DNA from: Dactylosporangium sp040689395
GTDB taxonomy: Bacteria; Actinomycetota; Actinomycetes; Mycobacteriales; Micromonosporaceae
Assembly: GCF_040689395.1 (NCBI RefSeq)
Contig: NZ_JBFAZX010000010.1
Location: 62,001 to 126,000 of the forward strand
Direction of reading: 5' to 3'
Length of the DNA: 64,000 nucleotides
Shown here piece by piece: positions 33,332 to 43,399 of the stretch. The notes beneath the pieces were generated by a model that was not told where the DNA came from, ran no database searches, and was given only the letters and a program-made list of their open reading frames with translations. The number at the start of each line of letters is the position of its first letter. Within the stretch, counting starts at the first letter, position 1. The position numbers and the translations under genes are program-made.

Positions 33332-34279
33332 TTAGATCTCCGCCAGCGCCGCCAGGTCCTCGGCGCCGGGGACCCAGGCGGCGGCCGCCGCGTTGGCCGC
33401 GACCTGCCCGGCCGACGTGGCGCCGGCGATCACGCTGGCCACGGTCGGCTTCGCGGCGAGCCCGCCGATCGCGACGCTCAGCAGGTCGAGCCCCCGCTCC
33501 TCGGCGAATGCGGAGAGGCGCTCGATGCGGTCCCACGGCGCTTCGGCGAGCACGCGGGCGAAGCCGTCGCGGGCCAGCCGGGAGCCCGGCGGCGGCGCGT
33601 CGCCGCGCCGGTACTTGCCGGTGAGCAGCCCCAGCTCGAGCGGGTAGAAGGGGAGCAGGCCCAGGCCGAAGCGCTCCAGAGCGGGCACCAGGTCGGCCTC
33701 GACGGAGCGGTCCAGCAGGGAGTAGCGGTTCTGCGCGCTCACGAACGGCGTGAGGTGATGGGTCTCGGCCGTCCAGGCCGCGTCGGCGGTCTGCCAGCCC
33801 GCGAAGTTCGAGTGGCCGATGTAGCGCACCTTGCCCGCCCGGACCAGGTCGTCGAGCGCGGCGAGCGTCTCCTCGATCGGGGTCGCCGGGTCGGGGCTGT
33901 GGATCTGGTACAGGTCGATGTAGTCGGTGCCGAGCCGGCGCAGCGACGCCTCGGCGGCGCGCAGGATGTAGCGCCGGCTGCCGCGCGCGCCCCAGTCGGG
34001 TCCGTTGGCGCCGCGCGTGTCCATACCGAATTTGGTCGCGATGATGGCGTCGTCGCGGCGTTTGCGGAGGGCGGCGCCGAGCGCCTCCTCGGACGCGCCT
34101 GCGGTGGTGCCGTAGACGTCGGCGGTGTCGAACAGGTTGATGCCGAGGTCGAGGGCGGCGTCGACGACCTCGGCACTGCGGGCCGCGTCGATCCGCCCGC
34201 CGAAGTTGTTACAGCCGATGCCGACCACCGAGACGGTGAGGCCTGAGCGCCCGAGGCGCCGGTAGCGCATTGCAGTCAC
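33332..34279 (-). CDS. Aldo/keto reductase
   Basis: A 315-residue (alpha/beta)8 NADPH-dependent oxidoreductase. Catalytic tetrad regions are seen: INLFDTADVYG (Asp and Tyr), IIATKFGMDTRG (Lys) and VRYIGHSNFAGW with LYQIHSPDP (His). It resembles the YghZ/Tas-like group; the substrate is unknown. GTG 34279 is preferred because TAGGAT (34287-34292, minus strand) lies 7 nt upstream, a leaderless pattern; ATG 34270 is an alternative. It diverges from mqnC, and the two -10 boxes are about 34 nt apart. Confidence 0.9.
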   Translation of the reverse strand: MTAMRYRRLGRSGLTVSVVGIGCNNFGGRIDAARSAEVVDAALDLGINLFDTADVYGTTAGASEEALGAALRKRRDDAIIATKFGMDTRGANGPDWGARGSRRYILRAAEASLRRLGTDYIDLYQIHSPDPATPIEETLAALDDLVRAGKVRYIGHSNFAGWQTADAAWTAETHHLTPFVSAQNRYSLLDRSVEADLVPALERFGLGLLPFYPLELGLLTGKYRRGDAPPPGSRLARDGFARVLAEAPWDRIERLSAFAEERGLDLLSVAIGGLAAKPTVASVIAGATSAGQVAANAAAAAWVPGAEDLAALAEI

Positions 34280-34325
34280 TCTCGTGATCCTAGGCACGCC
34301 CGCTCGACGCCGACGCCGCTCTGGG

Positions 34326-34331
34326 TACGCT
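34326..34331 (+). promoter_or_regulatory. -10 hexamer TACGCT of a leaderless promoter (mqnC)
   Basis: TACGCT ends 6 nt before GTG 34338 and is identical in sequence and spacing to the mqnE promoter hexamer. Confidence 0.6.
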
Positions 34332-34337
34332 CTGGGT

Positions 34338-35606
34338 GTGACGACTCCGGTGATCAGCGAGATCCTGCAGCGTGCCGCCGACGGCGGGCGTATCGGTGCG
34401 GAGGAGGCATTGCTGCTCTACACGGATGCGCCGTTCCACGAGTTGGGCGAGGCCGCCGACGCGGTGCGCCGCCGCCGCTACCCGGACGGCATCGTCACCT
34501 ACATCATCGACCGCAACATCAACTACACGAACGTCTGCGTGACGGCGTGTAAGTTCTGCGCCTTCTACCGGGCGCCGAAGCACGCCGAGGGCTGGACGCA
34601 CGGCACCGAGGAGATCCTGCGCCGCTGCGCGGAGGCGGTCGACCTCGGCGCCACGCAGGTGATGCTGCAGGGCGGGCACCACCCGGACCACGGGGTGGAG
34701 TATTACGAGTCGCTGTTCTCGGCGGTGCACACCGAGTTCCCCGACCTGGTCATCCACTCGATCGGCCCGTCCGAGGTGCTGCACATGGCCAAGGTCTCCG
34801 GGGTGTCGATCGAGGACGCGATCGCCCGGATCAAGGCGGCCGGCCTGGCCTCGATCGCCGGCGCCGGCGCGGAGATGCTGCCCGACCGGCCGCGGCAGGC
34901 GATCGCGCCGCTGAAGGAGTTGGGGGCGCGCTGGCTGGAGGTCATGGCGGCCGCGCACCGGCAGGGCGTCTCGTCGACCGCGACGATGATGATGGGCACC
35001 GGCGAGACCAACGCCGAGCGCATCGAGCACCTGCGGCTGATCCGGGACGTGCAGGACCTCGCGGTCGCCAACGGCTACTCCGTCGAGGCGGACCTGGCCG
35101 GGACCGTGGGCGGGTTCCGCTCCTTCATCCCGTGGACTTACCAGCCGGAGAACAACCACCTCAAGGGCCGCACGCAGGCGACCAGCCTGGAGTATCTGCG
35201 CCTGGTGGCGGTCGCGCGGCTGTTCTTCGACAACATCGCCCACCTGCAGTCGTCCTGGCTGACCACGGGCAAGGACGTGGGCCAGGTCTCGCTGCACCTG
35301 GGCGTCGACGACCTGGGCTCGATCATGCTCGAGGAGAACGTGATCTCCTCCGCCGGCGCCCGGCACCGCTCCCGCCTCACCGAGCTCGTCCAGATGATCC
35401 GGGGCGCGGACCGCGTTCCGGCGCAGCGGGACACGCAGTACCGGCACCTCAAGGTCCACTGGACCGAGGCCGACGACCCGACCGACGAGCGGGTGCAGTC
35501 GCACTTCTCGTCCATCGCCATCCCCGGCGGCGGCACCGGCCGCTCGCTTCCGCTGACCCCGGTGAACTCAGGAGCGGTCCGCGGCGAAGCGGAGGTGTCG
35601 GCATGA
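34338..35606 (+). CDS. mqnC: Cyclic dehypoxanthinyl futalosine synthase MqnC (radical SAM)
   Basis: A 422-residue radical SAM enzyme that cyclises dehypoxanthinyl futalosine, the fourth step of the futalosine pathway. The CxxxCxxC cluster is NVCVTACKFCAFYRAP near residue 75. Further signatures: QVMLQGGHHPDHGVEYYE, AGAGAEMLPDRPR, and MMMGTGETNAERIEHLR. The GTG start follows a -10 hexamer at 6 nt. The stop overlaps the menG start (ATGA), so the cyclase and a later methyltransferase are coupled. Confidence 0.95.
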   Translation: MTTPVISEILQRAADGGRIGAEEALLLYTDAPFHELGEAADAVRRRRYPDGIVTYIIDRNINYTNVCVTACKFCAFYRAPKHAEGWTHGTEEILRRCAEAVDLGATQVMLQGGHHPDHGVEYYESLFSAVHTEFPDLVIHSIGPSEVLHMAKVSGVSIEDAIARIKAAGLASIAGAGAEMLPDRPRQAIAPLKELGARWLEVMAAAHRQGVSSTATMMMGTGETNAERIEHLRLIRDVQDLAVANGYSVEADLAGTVGGFRSFIPWTYQPENNHLKGRTQATSLEYLRLVAVARLFFDNIAHLQSSWLTTGKDVGQVSLHLGVDDLGSIMLEENVISSAGARHRSRLTELVQMIRGADRVPAQRDTQYRHLKVHWTEADDPTDERVQSHFSSIAIPGGGTGRSLPLTPVNSGAVRGEAEVSA

Positions 35607-36295
35607 CGCGCGCATCGCTGGACAAGGAGCCGGAGGAGGTCGCGGCGATGTTCGACGGCGTGGCCCGCCGGTATGACCTCACCAACACCGTCCTCTCCGG
35701 CGGCCGCGACCGCATGTGGCGCCGCGAGACGCGCCTCGCGCTGGGCCTCAAGCCCGGCGAGACGGTCCTCGACCTGGGCGCGGGCACCGGCGTGTCGACG
35801 CTGGAGCTCGGCCGGTCGGGCGCGCTCGCGGTGGGCGCCGACATCTCGGTCGGCATGCTGCAGGCCGGCCGGGAGAAGCGCCCAGAGGTGCCGCTGCTCG
35901 CCGCCGATGCGCTGCACCTGCCGTTCGCCGACGAGACCTTCGACGCGGTGACCATCTCTTTCGCGCTGCGCAACATCGCCGACACGGACGCGGCGCTGAG
36001 CGAGATGGCCCGCGTGACCAAGCCCGGCGGCCGGCTGGTGGTGTGCGAGTTCAGCACCCCGACGTGGCGCCCGTTCCGCGCCGTCTACCAGGGTTACCTG
36101 GTGGGCGCCCTGCCGCAGGTCGCGAAGCGGGTCTCGAGCAATCCGGATGCGTATGTGTACTTGGCCGAGTCGATCCGTGCCTGGCCGGACCAGGCCGGGC
36201 TGGCCGCGCGGATCGGCGAGAACGGCTGGCGGAAGGTCGCGTGGCGCAACCTGACCGGCGGCGTGGTGGCAATGCACCGCGGTTTCCGCGCCTGA
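35603..36295 (+). CDS. menG: Demethylmenaquinone methyltransferase MenG (UbiE family)
   Basis: A 230-residue class I SAM methyltransferase that methylates demethylmenaquinone to menaquinone, the last ring step. Seen: MFDGVARRYDLTNTVLSGG, the SAM motif LDLGAGTGVSTLELG, the FALRNIADTDAALSEMARV block and the ubiE-type C-terminal WRKVAWRNLTGGVVAMHRG. It is coupled to mqnC by a 4-nt overlap. The family assignment and pathway context agree. Confidence 0.93.
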   Translation: MTRASLDKEPEEVAAMFDGVARRYDLTNTVLSGGRDRMWRRETRLALGLKPGETVLDLGAGTGVSTLELGRSGALAVGADISVGMLQAGREKRPEVPLLAADALHLPFADETFDAVTISFALRNIADTDAALSEMARVTKPGGRLVVCEFSTPTWRPFRAVYQGYLVGALPQVAKRVSSNPDAYVYLAESIRAWPDQAGLAARIGENGWRKVAWRNLTGGVVAMHRGFRA

Positions 36296-36347
36296 CCTCG
36301 CCGTCGGCCGGGCTCCGGCGCACGGCGGGCGTCAGTCACAAGACGGG

Positions 36348-36692
36348 TCAGGAGAACGGGAAGCGGGTCGGCGTCAGGCGGTCCAGCAAGGCGCGGATCT
36401 CGCGGGCCAGTTCCGAAGGGTGCTGTTCCAGATCGGCCCGCGTGAAGGTGGACAGCGTCCAACCCGCGGCGGCCAGGCGCAGCTGTGCGTGTGCCGCGTT
36501 GCTCGGAAGGTCCGGAAAAAGGCCGGGAAATTGGGACATACCCAGGTCAACGGCCAGATGGGCCGTGGCGAACGCCACGTCCGCGACCATGATCTCGCCC
36601 CAGCGATCGACAATCGGCTCGTCATAGGCCCAGACCCACAGGCCGGCCCGGCGCAGAGCGCGGGTCGCCAGGCGGCGGGTTGCGACATCCAT
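36348..36692 (-). CDS. Short endonuclease-fold protein (DUF559/Vsr-like C-terminal domain)
   Basis: A 114-residue protein that resembles the C-terminal nuclease-like domain found in actinobacterial AbiEi/DUF559 proteins: a strand with a candidate acidic residue (IMVADVAFATAHLAVDLG), then AQLRLAAAGWTLSTFTRADL and a closing helix. The usual N-terminal helix-turn-helix half and the expected second acidic/Lys pair are not evident, so it may be a truncated relic. ATG 36692. Convergent with menG. The function is unknown. Confidence 0.55.
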   Translation of the reverse strand: MDVATRRLATRALRRAGLWVWAYDEPIVDRWGEIMVADVAFATAHLAVDLGMSQFPGLFPDLPSNAAHAQLRLAAAGWTLSTFTRADLEQHPSELAREIRALLDRLTPTRFPFS

Positions 36693-36744
36693 GATTACTC
36701 AGGATTGCCGTCTCGTTACGCCCTGTCGACGTGCGAGCTAGGCC

Positions 36745-36753
36745 TGTGGACAA
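36745..36753 (-). promoter_or_regulatory. DnaA-box-like 9-mer
   Basis: On the minus strand this reads TTGTCCACA, the actinobacterial DnaA box consensus. It is a single copy upstream of menJ, so a titration or regulatory site at most, not an origin. Confidence 0.3.
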
Positions 36754-36805
36754 TCCCGCCCGCGCCGGGGGATGTGGCTCGCGGAATGACTGTTCGGGTG
36801 AAAAA

Positions 36806-36824
36806 TTAGGGTCGCCTTACCAAC
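36806..36824 (+). promoter_or_regulatory. Possible iron-box (IdeR/DmdR-like) upstream of menJ
   Basis: TTAGGGTCGCCTTACCAAC matches the iron-box consensus TTAGGTTAGGCTAACCTAA at 13 of 19 positions by hand count. The match is weak; it lies 104 nt upstream of menJ. Confidence 0.25.
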
Positions 36825-36865
36825 GGCGGTGCTGTTCACGGTTCTAGACTGCTCCACGGATGACT

Positions 36866-36883
36866 TTGTGAAGACTTTCACGA
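36866..36883. promoter_or_regulatory. Candidate Rex (NADH/NAD sensing) operator upstream of menJ
   Basis: TTGTGAAGACTTTCACGA matches the Rex operator consensus TTGTGAA-N4-TTCACAA at every defined position but one. It sits 45 nt before the menJ start and about 15 nt downstream of a TAGACT hexamer (36845-36850), a suitable repressor position. In Streptomyces Rex controls nuo and cyd operons, which fits this locus. Confidence 0.6.
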
Positions 36884-36927
36884 GCGCACAATGAGCATAA
36901 GTCGAACGGGTAGGAGGTGTTACGGCC

Positions 36928-38202
36928 GTGACTGACATCGGACAAGATGCGGATGTCATCGTCGTCGGCGCCGGGCCGGGCGGCTCAGCCGCCGCGTTCT
37001 ACCTCGCCCGTCACGGGCTGCGGGTCCTGCTGCTCGAGAAGACCGAGTTCCCGCGCGAGAAGGTGTGCGGCGACGGGCTCACGCCCCGCTCGGTCCAGCA
37101 GCTGATCAAGATGGGCATCGACACCACCGAGGAGAAGGGCTGGCTGCGCAACCGCGGCCTGCGCGTCATCGGCGGTGGGGTGCGCCTGGAGCTGGACTGG
37201 CCCGACCTCGCGAGCTTCCCGGACTACGGGCTGACCCGCACCCGCATGGACTTCGACCACATGCTCGCAACGGCCGCGACCGACGCGGGCGCCGTGCTGC
37301 GCACCGGGACCAACGTGACCGGCCCGATCCTCGACCGCACCGGCCGGGTCGTCGGTGTGACCGCCACCGGCCAGGACAGGGAGCCGCTGGAGTTCCGCGC
37401 CCCGCTGGTCATCGCCGCCGACGGTGTCTCCGGGCGGTTCGCGCTGGCGCTGGGCATCACCAAGCGCGACGACCGGCCGATGGGTGTGGCCGTCCGGCAG
37501 TATTTCTTCAGCCAGACCCGCCACGACGACGACTACCTCGAGTCGTGGCTGGAGCTGCGCAGCCGGGAGTCGGGCGACAAGCTCCTGCCGGGATACGGCT
37601 GGATCTTCGGGCTCGGCGACGGCCGGGTCAACGTCGGCCTGGGCGTGCTCAACAGCAGCGTCGCCTATGGCAAGACCAACTACAGGACGCTGCTCGCCGA
37701 CTGGCTGGACAACACCCCGGCCGAATGGGGCCTCTCCGACCCGGCCAACGCCGACGGCAAGTCCCAGGGCGCGGCGCTGCCGATGGGGTTCAACCGGGTG
37801 CCGCACTACACCCGGGGTGTGCTCCTCGTCGGCGACACCGGCGGCATGGTCAACCCCTTCAACGGCGAGGGGATCGCCTACGCCATGGAGTCCGGCGAAC
37901 TGGCGGCGGAGATCGCCATCCAGGCGCTGGCCCGCCCGCAGGGCACCGCGCGCGAGCGCGTGCTCGCCAACTACCCGTCCGAGCTGAAGGCCCGCTACGG
38001 CGGGTACTACCGGCTCGGGAACGTGTTCGTGAAGCTCATCGGCAATCCGCAGATCATGCGGATCGCCACCAAGCACGGCATGCCACACCCGACCCTCATG
38101 CGGTTCGTGCTGAAACTCCTCGCCAACCTCACGGACCCGCGGGGTGGGGACGCCATGGACCGCGTGATCAACGCGATGACCCGGCTGGCGCCGGCCGCCT
38201 GA
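36928..38202 (+). CDS. menJ: Menaquinone side-chain reductase MenJ (geranylgeranyl reductase family)
   Basis: A 424-residue FAD-dependent reductase. Rossmann motif VIVVGAGPGGSAAAFYLARH at residues 10-29, the VCGDGLTPRSVQQL active-site loop near 50, and GDTGGMVNPFNGEGIAYAME near 310. The family saturates isoprenoid chains; placement directly upstream of nuo and close to mqnC-menG points to partial hydrogenation of the menaquinone tail, as for mycobacterial MenJ. GTG start preceded by GGAGG. A hairpin after the gene separates it from nuoA. Probably regulated through the Rex-like site upstream. Confidence 0.88.
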   Translation: MTDIGQDADVIVVGAGPGGSAAAFYLARHGLRVLLLEKTEFPREKVCGDGLTPRSVQQLIKMGIDTTEEKGWLRNRGLRVIGGGVRLELDWPDLASFPDYGLTRTRMDFDHMLATAATDAGAVLRTGTNVTGPILDRTGRVVGVTATGQDREPLEFRAPLVIAADGVSGRFALALGITKRDDRPMGVAVRQYFFSQTRHDDDYLESWLELRSRESGDKLLPGYGWIFGLGDGRVNVGLGVLNSSVAYGKTNYRTLLADWLDNTPAEWGLSDPANADGKSQGAALPMGFNRVPHYTRGVLLVGDTGGMVNPFNGEGIAYAMESGELAAEIAIQALARPQGTARERVLANYPSELKARYGGYYRLGNVFVKLIGNPQIMRIATKHGMPHPTLMRFVLKLLANLTDPRGGDAMDRVINAMTRLAPAA

Positions 38203-38203
38203 C

Positions 38204-38236
38204 CCCCAAAGGCACTGGCCAAGGCCGCATTTGGGG
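38204..38236 (+). terminator. Hairpin after menJ
   Basis: CCCCAAA (38204-38210) pairs with TTTGGGG (38230-38236), with an inner GGCC/GGCC stem. It has no U tract, so it may attenuate rather than stop transcription into nuo. Confidence 0.5.
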
Positions 38237-38345
38237 TGCCCCCGGACGAAGCCGTCCAGGCATACCGAATAGTGTTAAACCCGCATACAGAGTGGTCCCA
38301 GGGGCCGACCGCCCCGCGGGCTCGCCGAAAGGACGGAGCAGCACG

Positions 38346-38711
38346 ATGTCGCTCGCGCCGTACGTACCGATTCTCGGGCTCTTTGCCCTAGCCGCCGCAT
38401 TCGCGCTGTTCTCGGTGGCGGTCGCGCCCTTCGTTGGGCCGCGCCGGTTCAACAAGGCAAAGCTCGACGCTTACGAGTGCGGCATCGAGCCGACTCCCCA
38501 GCCTGTCGGCGGTGGCCGCTTCCCGATCAAGTTCTACCTGACCGCGATGCTGTTCATCATCTTCGACATCGAGATCATCTTCCTGTACCCGTGGGCCGTG
38601 AACTTCAACGCACTCGGCCTCTTCGGATTCGTGGAGATGGTGCTGTTCATCGTCACCGTGTTCGTCGCGTTCGCCTATGTGTGGCGCCGCGGCGGGCTGG
38701 ATTGGGACTGA
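38346..38711 (+). CDS. nuoA: NADH-quinone oxidoreductase subunit A
   Basis: A 121-residue subunit with three membrane helices. Conserved YECGIEPTPQPVGGGRFPIK and MLFIIFDIEIIFLYPWAV are diagnostic. It helps shape the quinone site at the membrane arm junction. It is the first gene of nuoA-N, all on the plus strand, mostly with 1-4-nt overlaps. It is 143 nt downstream of menJ, with a hairpin in between. Confidence 0.96.
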   Translation: MSLAPYVPILGLFALAAAFALFSVAVAPFVGPRRFNKAKLDAYECGIEPTPQPVGGGRFPIKFYLTAMLFIIFDIEIIFLYPWAVNFNALGLFGFVEMVLFIVTVFVAFAYVWRRGGLDWD

Positions 38712-38714
38712 GTC

Positions 38715-39382
<668 letters not shown>

Positions 39383-39386
<4 letters not shown>

Positions 39387-40069
39387 CTGAAGTAGAGCCG
39401 GTCGGCGCCACGGCCCAGACCCCGCCGTCCAGCGGGGCCGGGCGCGGCATGTTCGGCGTGCAGGGCACTGGCGACACCTCGGGCTTCGGCGGCCTGCGCC
39501 GCCGGCGCGCGGTCGAGCTCGACTCGCCACGGCCCTACGGCGGCGACTTCGACGAGGTCGTGGACGCCCTTGAGGAGGCATATGCCTCCTTCAACGACGC
39601 GATCGAGCGCATCGTGGTCGACCGCGGCGAACTCACGCTGCACATCGTGCCGGAGCACATCGCCAAGGTCTGCCAGGCGCTGCGGGATGACCCGGCGCTG
39701 CGCTTCGAGCTGTGCTCCTCGGTGTCGGGCGTGGACTACCTCGGCTCCGACGGCCGCCGGCTGCACGCGGTGTATCACCTGACGTCGATGACCTTCCGCC
39801 GCCGGATCCGCCTTGAGGCGGCGGTCACCGTCGAGGACCCGCATCTGCCGAGCGTGACCCAGGTGTACCCGACCGCCGACTGGCAGGAGCGGGAGACCTA
39901 CGACATGTTCGGCATCGTCTTCGACGGCCACCCCAACCTGACCCGGATCCTCATGCCGGACGACTGGGAGGGCTTCCCGCAGCGGAAGGACTACCCGCTC
40001 GGTGGCGTGCCGGTCGAGTACAAGGGTGCGGAGATCCCGCCGCCGGACCAGCGGAGGAGTTACCAGTGA
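39383..40069 (+). CDS. nuoC: NADH-quinone oxidoreductase subunit C
   Basis: A 228-residue subunit of the peripheral arm. The 30-kDa signature is WQERETYDMFGIVFDGHPNL with RILMPDDWEGFPQRKDYPLG. The N-terminal 45 residues are a Gly/Arg-rich actinobacterial extension. GTG start overlapping nuoB; stop overlaps nuoD. Confidence 0.95.
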
Positions 40070-41382
40070 CCACCGACTACGCGGCAGCGCGCGAGACTAC
40101 CGAGGGCCGGGTCTTTACCGTCACCGGCGGGGACTGGGACACGGTCGTCAACGAGGCCGGCTCCGAAGAGCGCATCGTCGTCAACATGGGCCCGCAGCAC
40201 CCGTCCACGCACGGCGTGCTCCGCCTGGTGCTCGAGCTCGAGGGCGAGACCGTCATCGAGGCGAGGACCGTCATCGGGTATCTCCACACGGGCATCGAGA
40301 AGAACCTGGAGTTCCGCAACTGGACCCAGGGCACCACGTTCGTGACCCGGATGGACTACCTGGCGCCGATCTTCAACGAGGCCGGCTACTGCATGGCGGT
40401 CGAGAAGCTGCTCGGCATCGAGGACCAGATCACCGACCGCGCCAAGACGATCCGCATCCTCATGATGGAGCTCAACCGGATCTCCTCCCACCTGGTCTGG
40501 CTCGCCACGACCGGTATGGAGCTCGGCGCCCTGTCGATGATGATCTACGGGTTCCGCGAGCGCGAGTACGTCCTCGACATCTTCGAGATGGTCTCCGGCC
40601 TGCGGATGAACATGGCCTACGTACGCCCCGGCGGCGTCGCGCAGGACATCCCGGACGAGGCGATCGTCAAGATCCGCGAGCTGCTCGGCTGGATGCCGGA
40701 CCGCATCGACATGTATGAGGACCTGCTCTCCGGCAACACGATCTGGCGTGAGCGCACCCAGGGTGTCGCTGTGCTCGACGTGACGGGGTGCCTGGCGCTG
40801 GGCATCACCGGCCCGGTGCTGCGCTCCGCGGGCCTGGGCTGGGACATCCGCAAGCAGCAGCCGTACGGCGGCTACGAGACCTACGACTTCGAGGTCCCGA
40901 CCGAGACGACCGGCGACGCGTTTGGCCGCTACAAGGTGCGGCTCAACGAGATGCGCCAGTCGCTGCGGATCGTCGAGCAGGCGCTCGCCCGGCTGGAGCC
41001 CGGCCCGATCATGATCGCCGACAAGAAGATCGCATGGCCGGCGCAGCTGGCGGTCGGCGGCGACGGCCTGGGCAACTCGCTCGAGCACGTCGCGAAGATC
41101 ATGGGCCAGTCGATGGAGGCCCTGATCCACCACTTCAAGCTGGTGACCGAGGGCTTCCGGGTGCCGGCCGGCCAGGTGTACGTGCCGATCGAGGCGCCCC
41201 GCGGCGAACTCGGCGTGCACGCGGTGTCCGACGGCGGCACGCGCCCGTTCCGGGTGCACTACCGCGAGCCCAGCTTCGTCAACCTGCAGGCGATCCCGGC
41301 GATGGCGGAGGGCGGTCTGCTCGCCGACGTCATCGTGGGCGGCGCCTCGCTCGACCCCGTCATGGGTGGGTGTGATCGTTAA
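40066..41382 (+). CDS. nuoD: NADH-quinone oxidoreductase subunit D
   Basis: A 438-residue 49-kDa homologue that forms the quinone pocket with NuoB. Seen: NMGPQHPSTHGVLRLVLELE, the IGYLHTGIEKN loop with the quinone-site His, and LMMELNRISSHLVWLATTGM. The C-terminus lacks the usual terminal Arg-type ending seen in some homologues (it ends DPVMGGCDR). GTG start; 1-nt style overlap TAATG with nuoE. Confidence 0.95.
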   Translation: MTTDYAAARETTEGRVFTVTGGDWDTVVNEAGSEERIVVNMGPQHPSTHGVLRLVLELEGETVIEARTVIGYLHTGIEKNLEFRNWTQGTTFVTRMDYLAPIFNEAGYCMAVEKLLGIEDQITDRAKTIRILMMELNRISSHLVWLATTGMELGALSMMIYGFREREYVLDIFEMVSGLRMNMAYVRPGGVAQDIPDEAIVKIRELLGWMPDRIDMYEDLLSGNTIWRERTQGVAVLDVTGCLALGITGPVLRSAGLGWDIRKQQPYGGYETYDFEVPTETTGDAFGRYKVRLNEMRQSLRIVEQALARLEPGPIMIADKKIAWPAQLAVGGDGLGNSLEHVAKIMGQSMEALIHHFKLVTEGFRVPAGQVYVPIEAPRGELGVHAVSDGGTRPFRVHYREPSFVNLQAIPAMAEGGLLADVIVGGASLDPVMGGCDR

Positions 41383-42076
41383 TGGTGTTCAGTGAGGTCA
41401 CGCGCGAGCGCGCGCGTGCGATCATCGCGCGCTACCCCGAGGGCCGCTCGCGTTCCGCGCTGCTGCCGCTGCTGCACCTGGTGCAGTCGGAGGAGGGCTA
41501 CGTCTCCCCGGACGGCATCGCCTTGTGCGCCGAGATCCTGGGGATCACCAAGGCCCAGGTGGGTGCGGTCGCGACGTTCTACACCATGTACAAGCGCAAG
41601 CCGACCGGCGACTGGCTGGTGAGCGTCTGCACCAACACGATGTGCGGCGTGCTCGGCGGCGACAAGGCATACCAGGCCCTGAGCGAATACCTCGGGGTCG
41701 GGCACGACGAGACGACCCCCGACGGCAAGATCACTCTTGAGCACGCCGAGTGCCTCGCGGCCTGCGACTACGCGCCGGTCATGACGGTCAACTACGAGTT
41801 CTTCGACGGTGTGACCGAGGACGGCGCGCTGTCGCTGGTCAAGCAGCTGCAGAACGGCGATCGACCGCAGCCGAGCCGGGGCACCCGGCTCTGCACGCTC
41901 AAGGAGATGGCGGTGCAGCTCGCGGGCTTCGCCGACGACCGGGGCGACGAGGTCATCGGCGAGGGGCCGGCCGGGGAGTCGACGCTGGCCGGCAGCCGGC
42001 TCGCGGAGCGCTTCGGGATCTCGGTGCCGGGCTTCGACCCGGAGACGCCCATCGCCAAGAAGGACGAGGCGAAGTA

Positions 42077-42077
<1 letters not shown>
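41382..42077 (+). CDS. nuoE: NADH-quinone oxidoreductase subunit E
   Basis: A 231-residue thioredoxin-like subunit with the N1a 2Fe-2S cluster. Ligands lie in SVCTNTMCGVLGG and EHAECLAACDYAPVM. It has the long acidic C-terminal tail (residues 165-231) common in actinobacteria. The ATG overlaps the nuoD stop by one base; its stop overlaps nuoF by one base. Confidence 0.95.
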
Positions 42078-43398
<1,321 letters not shown>

Positions 43399-43399
<1 letters not shown>

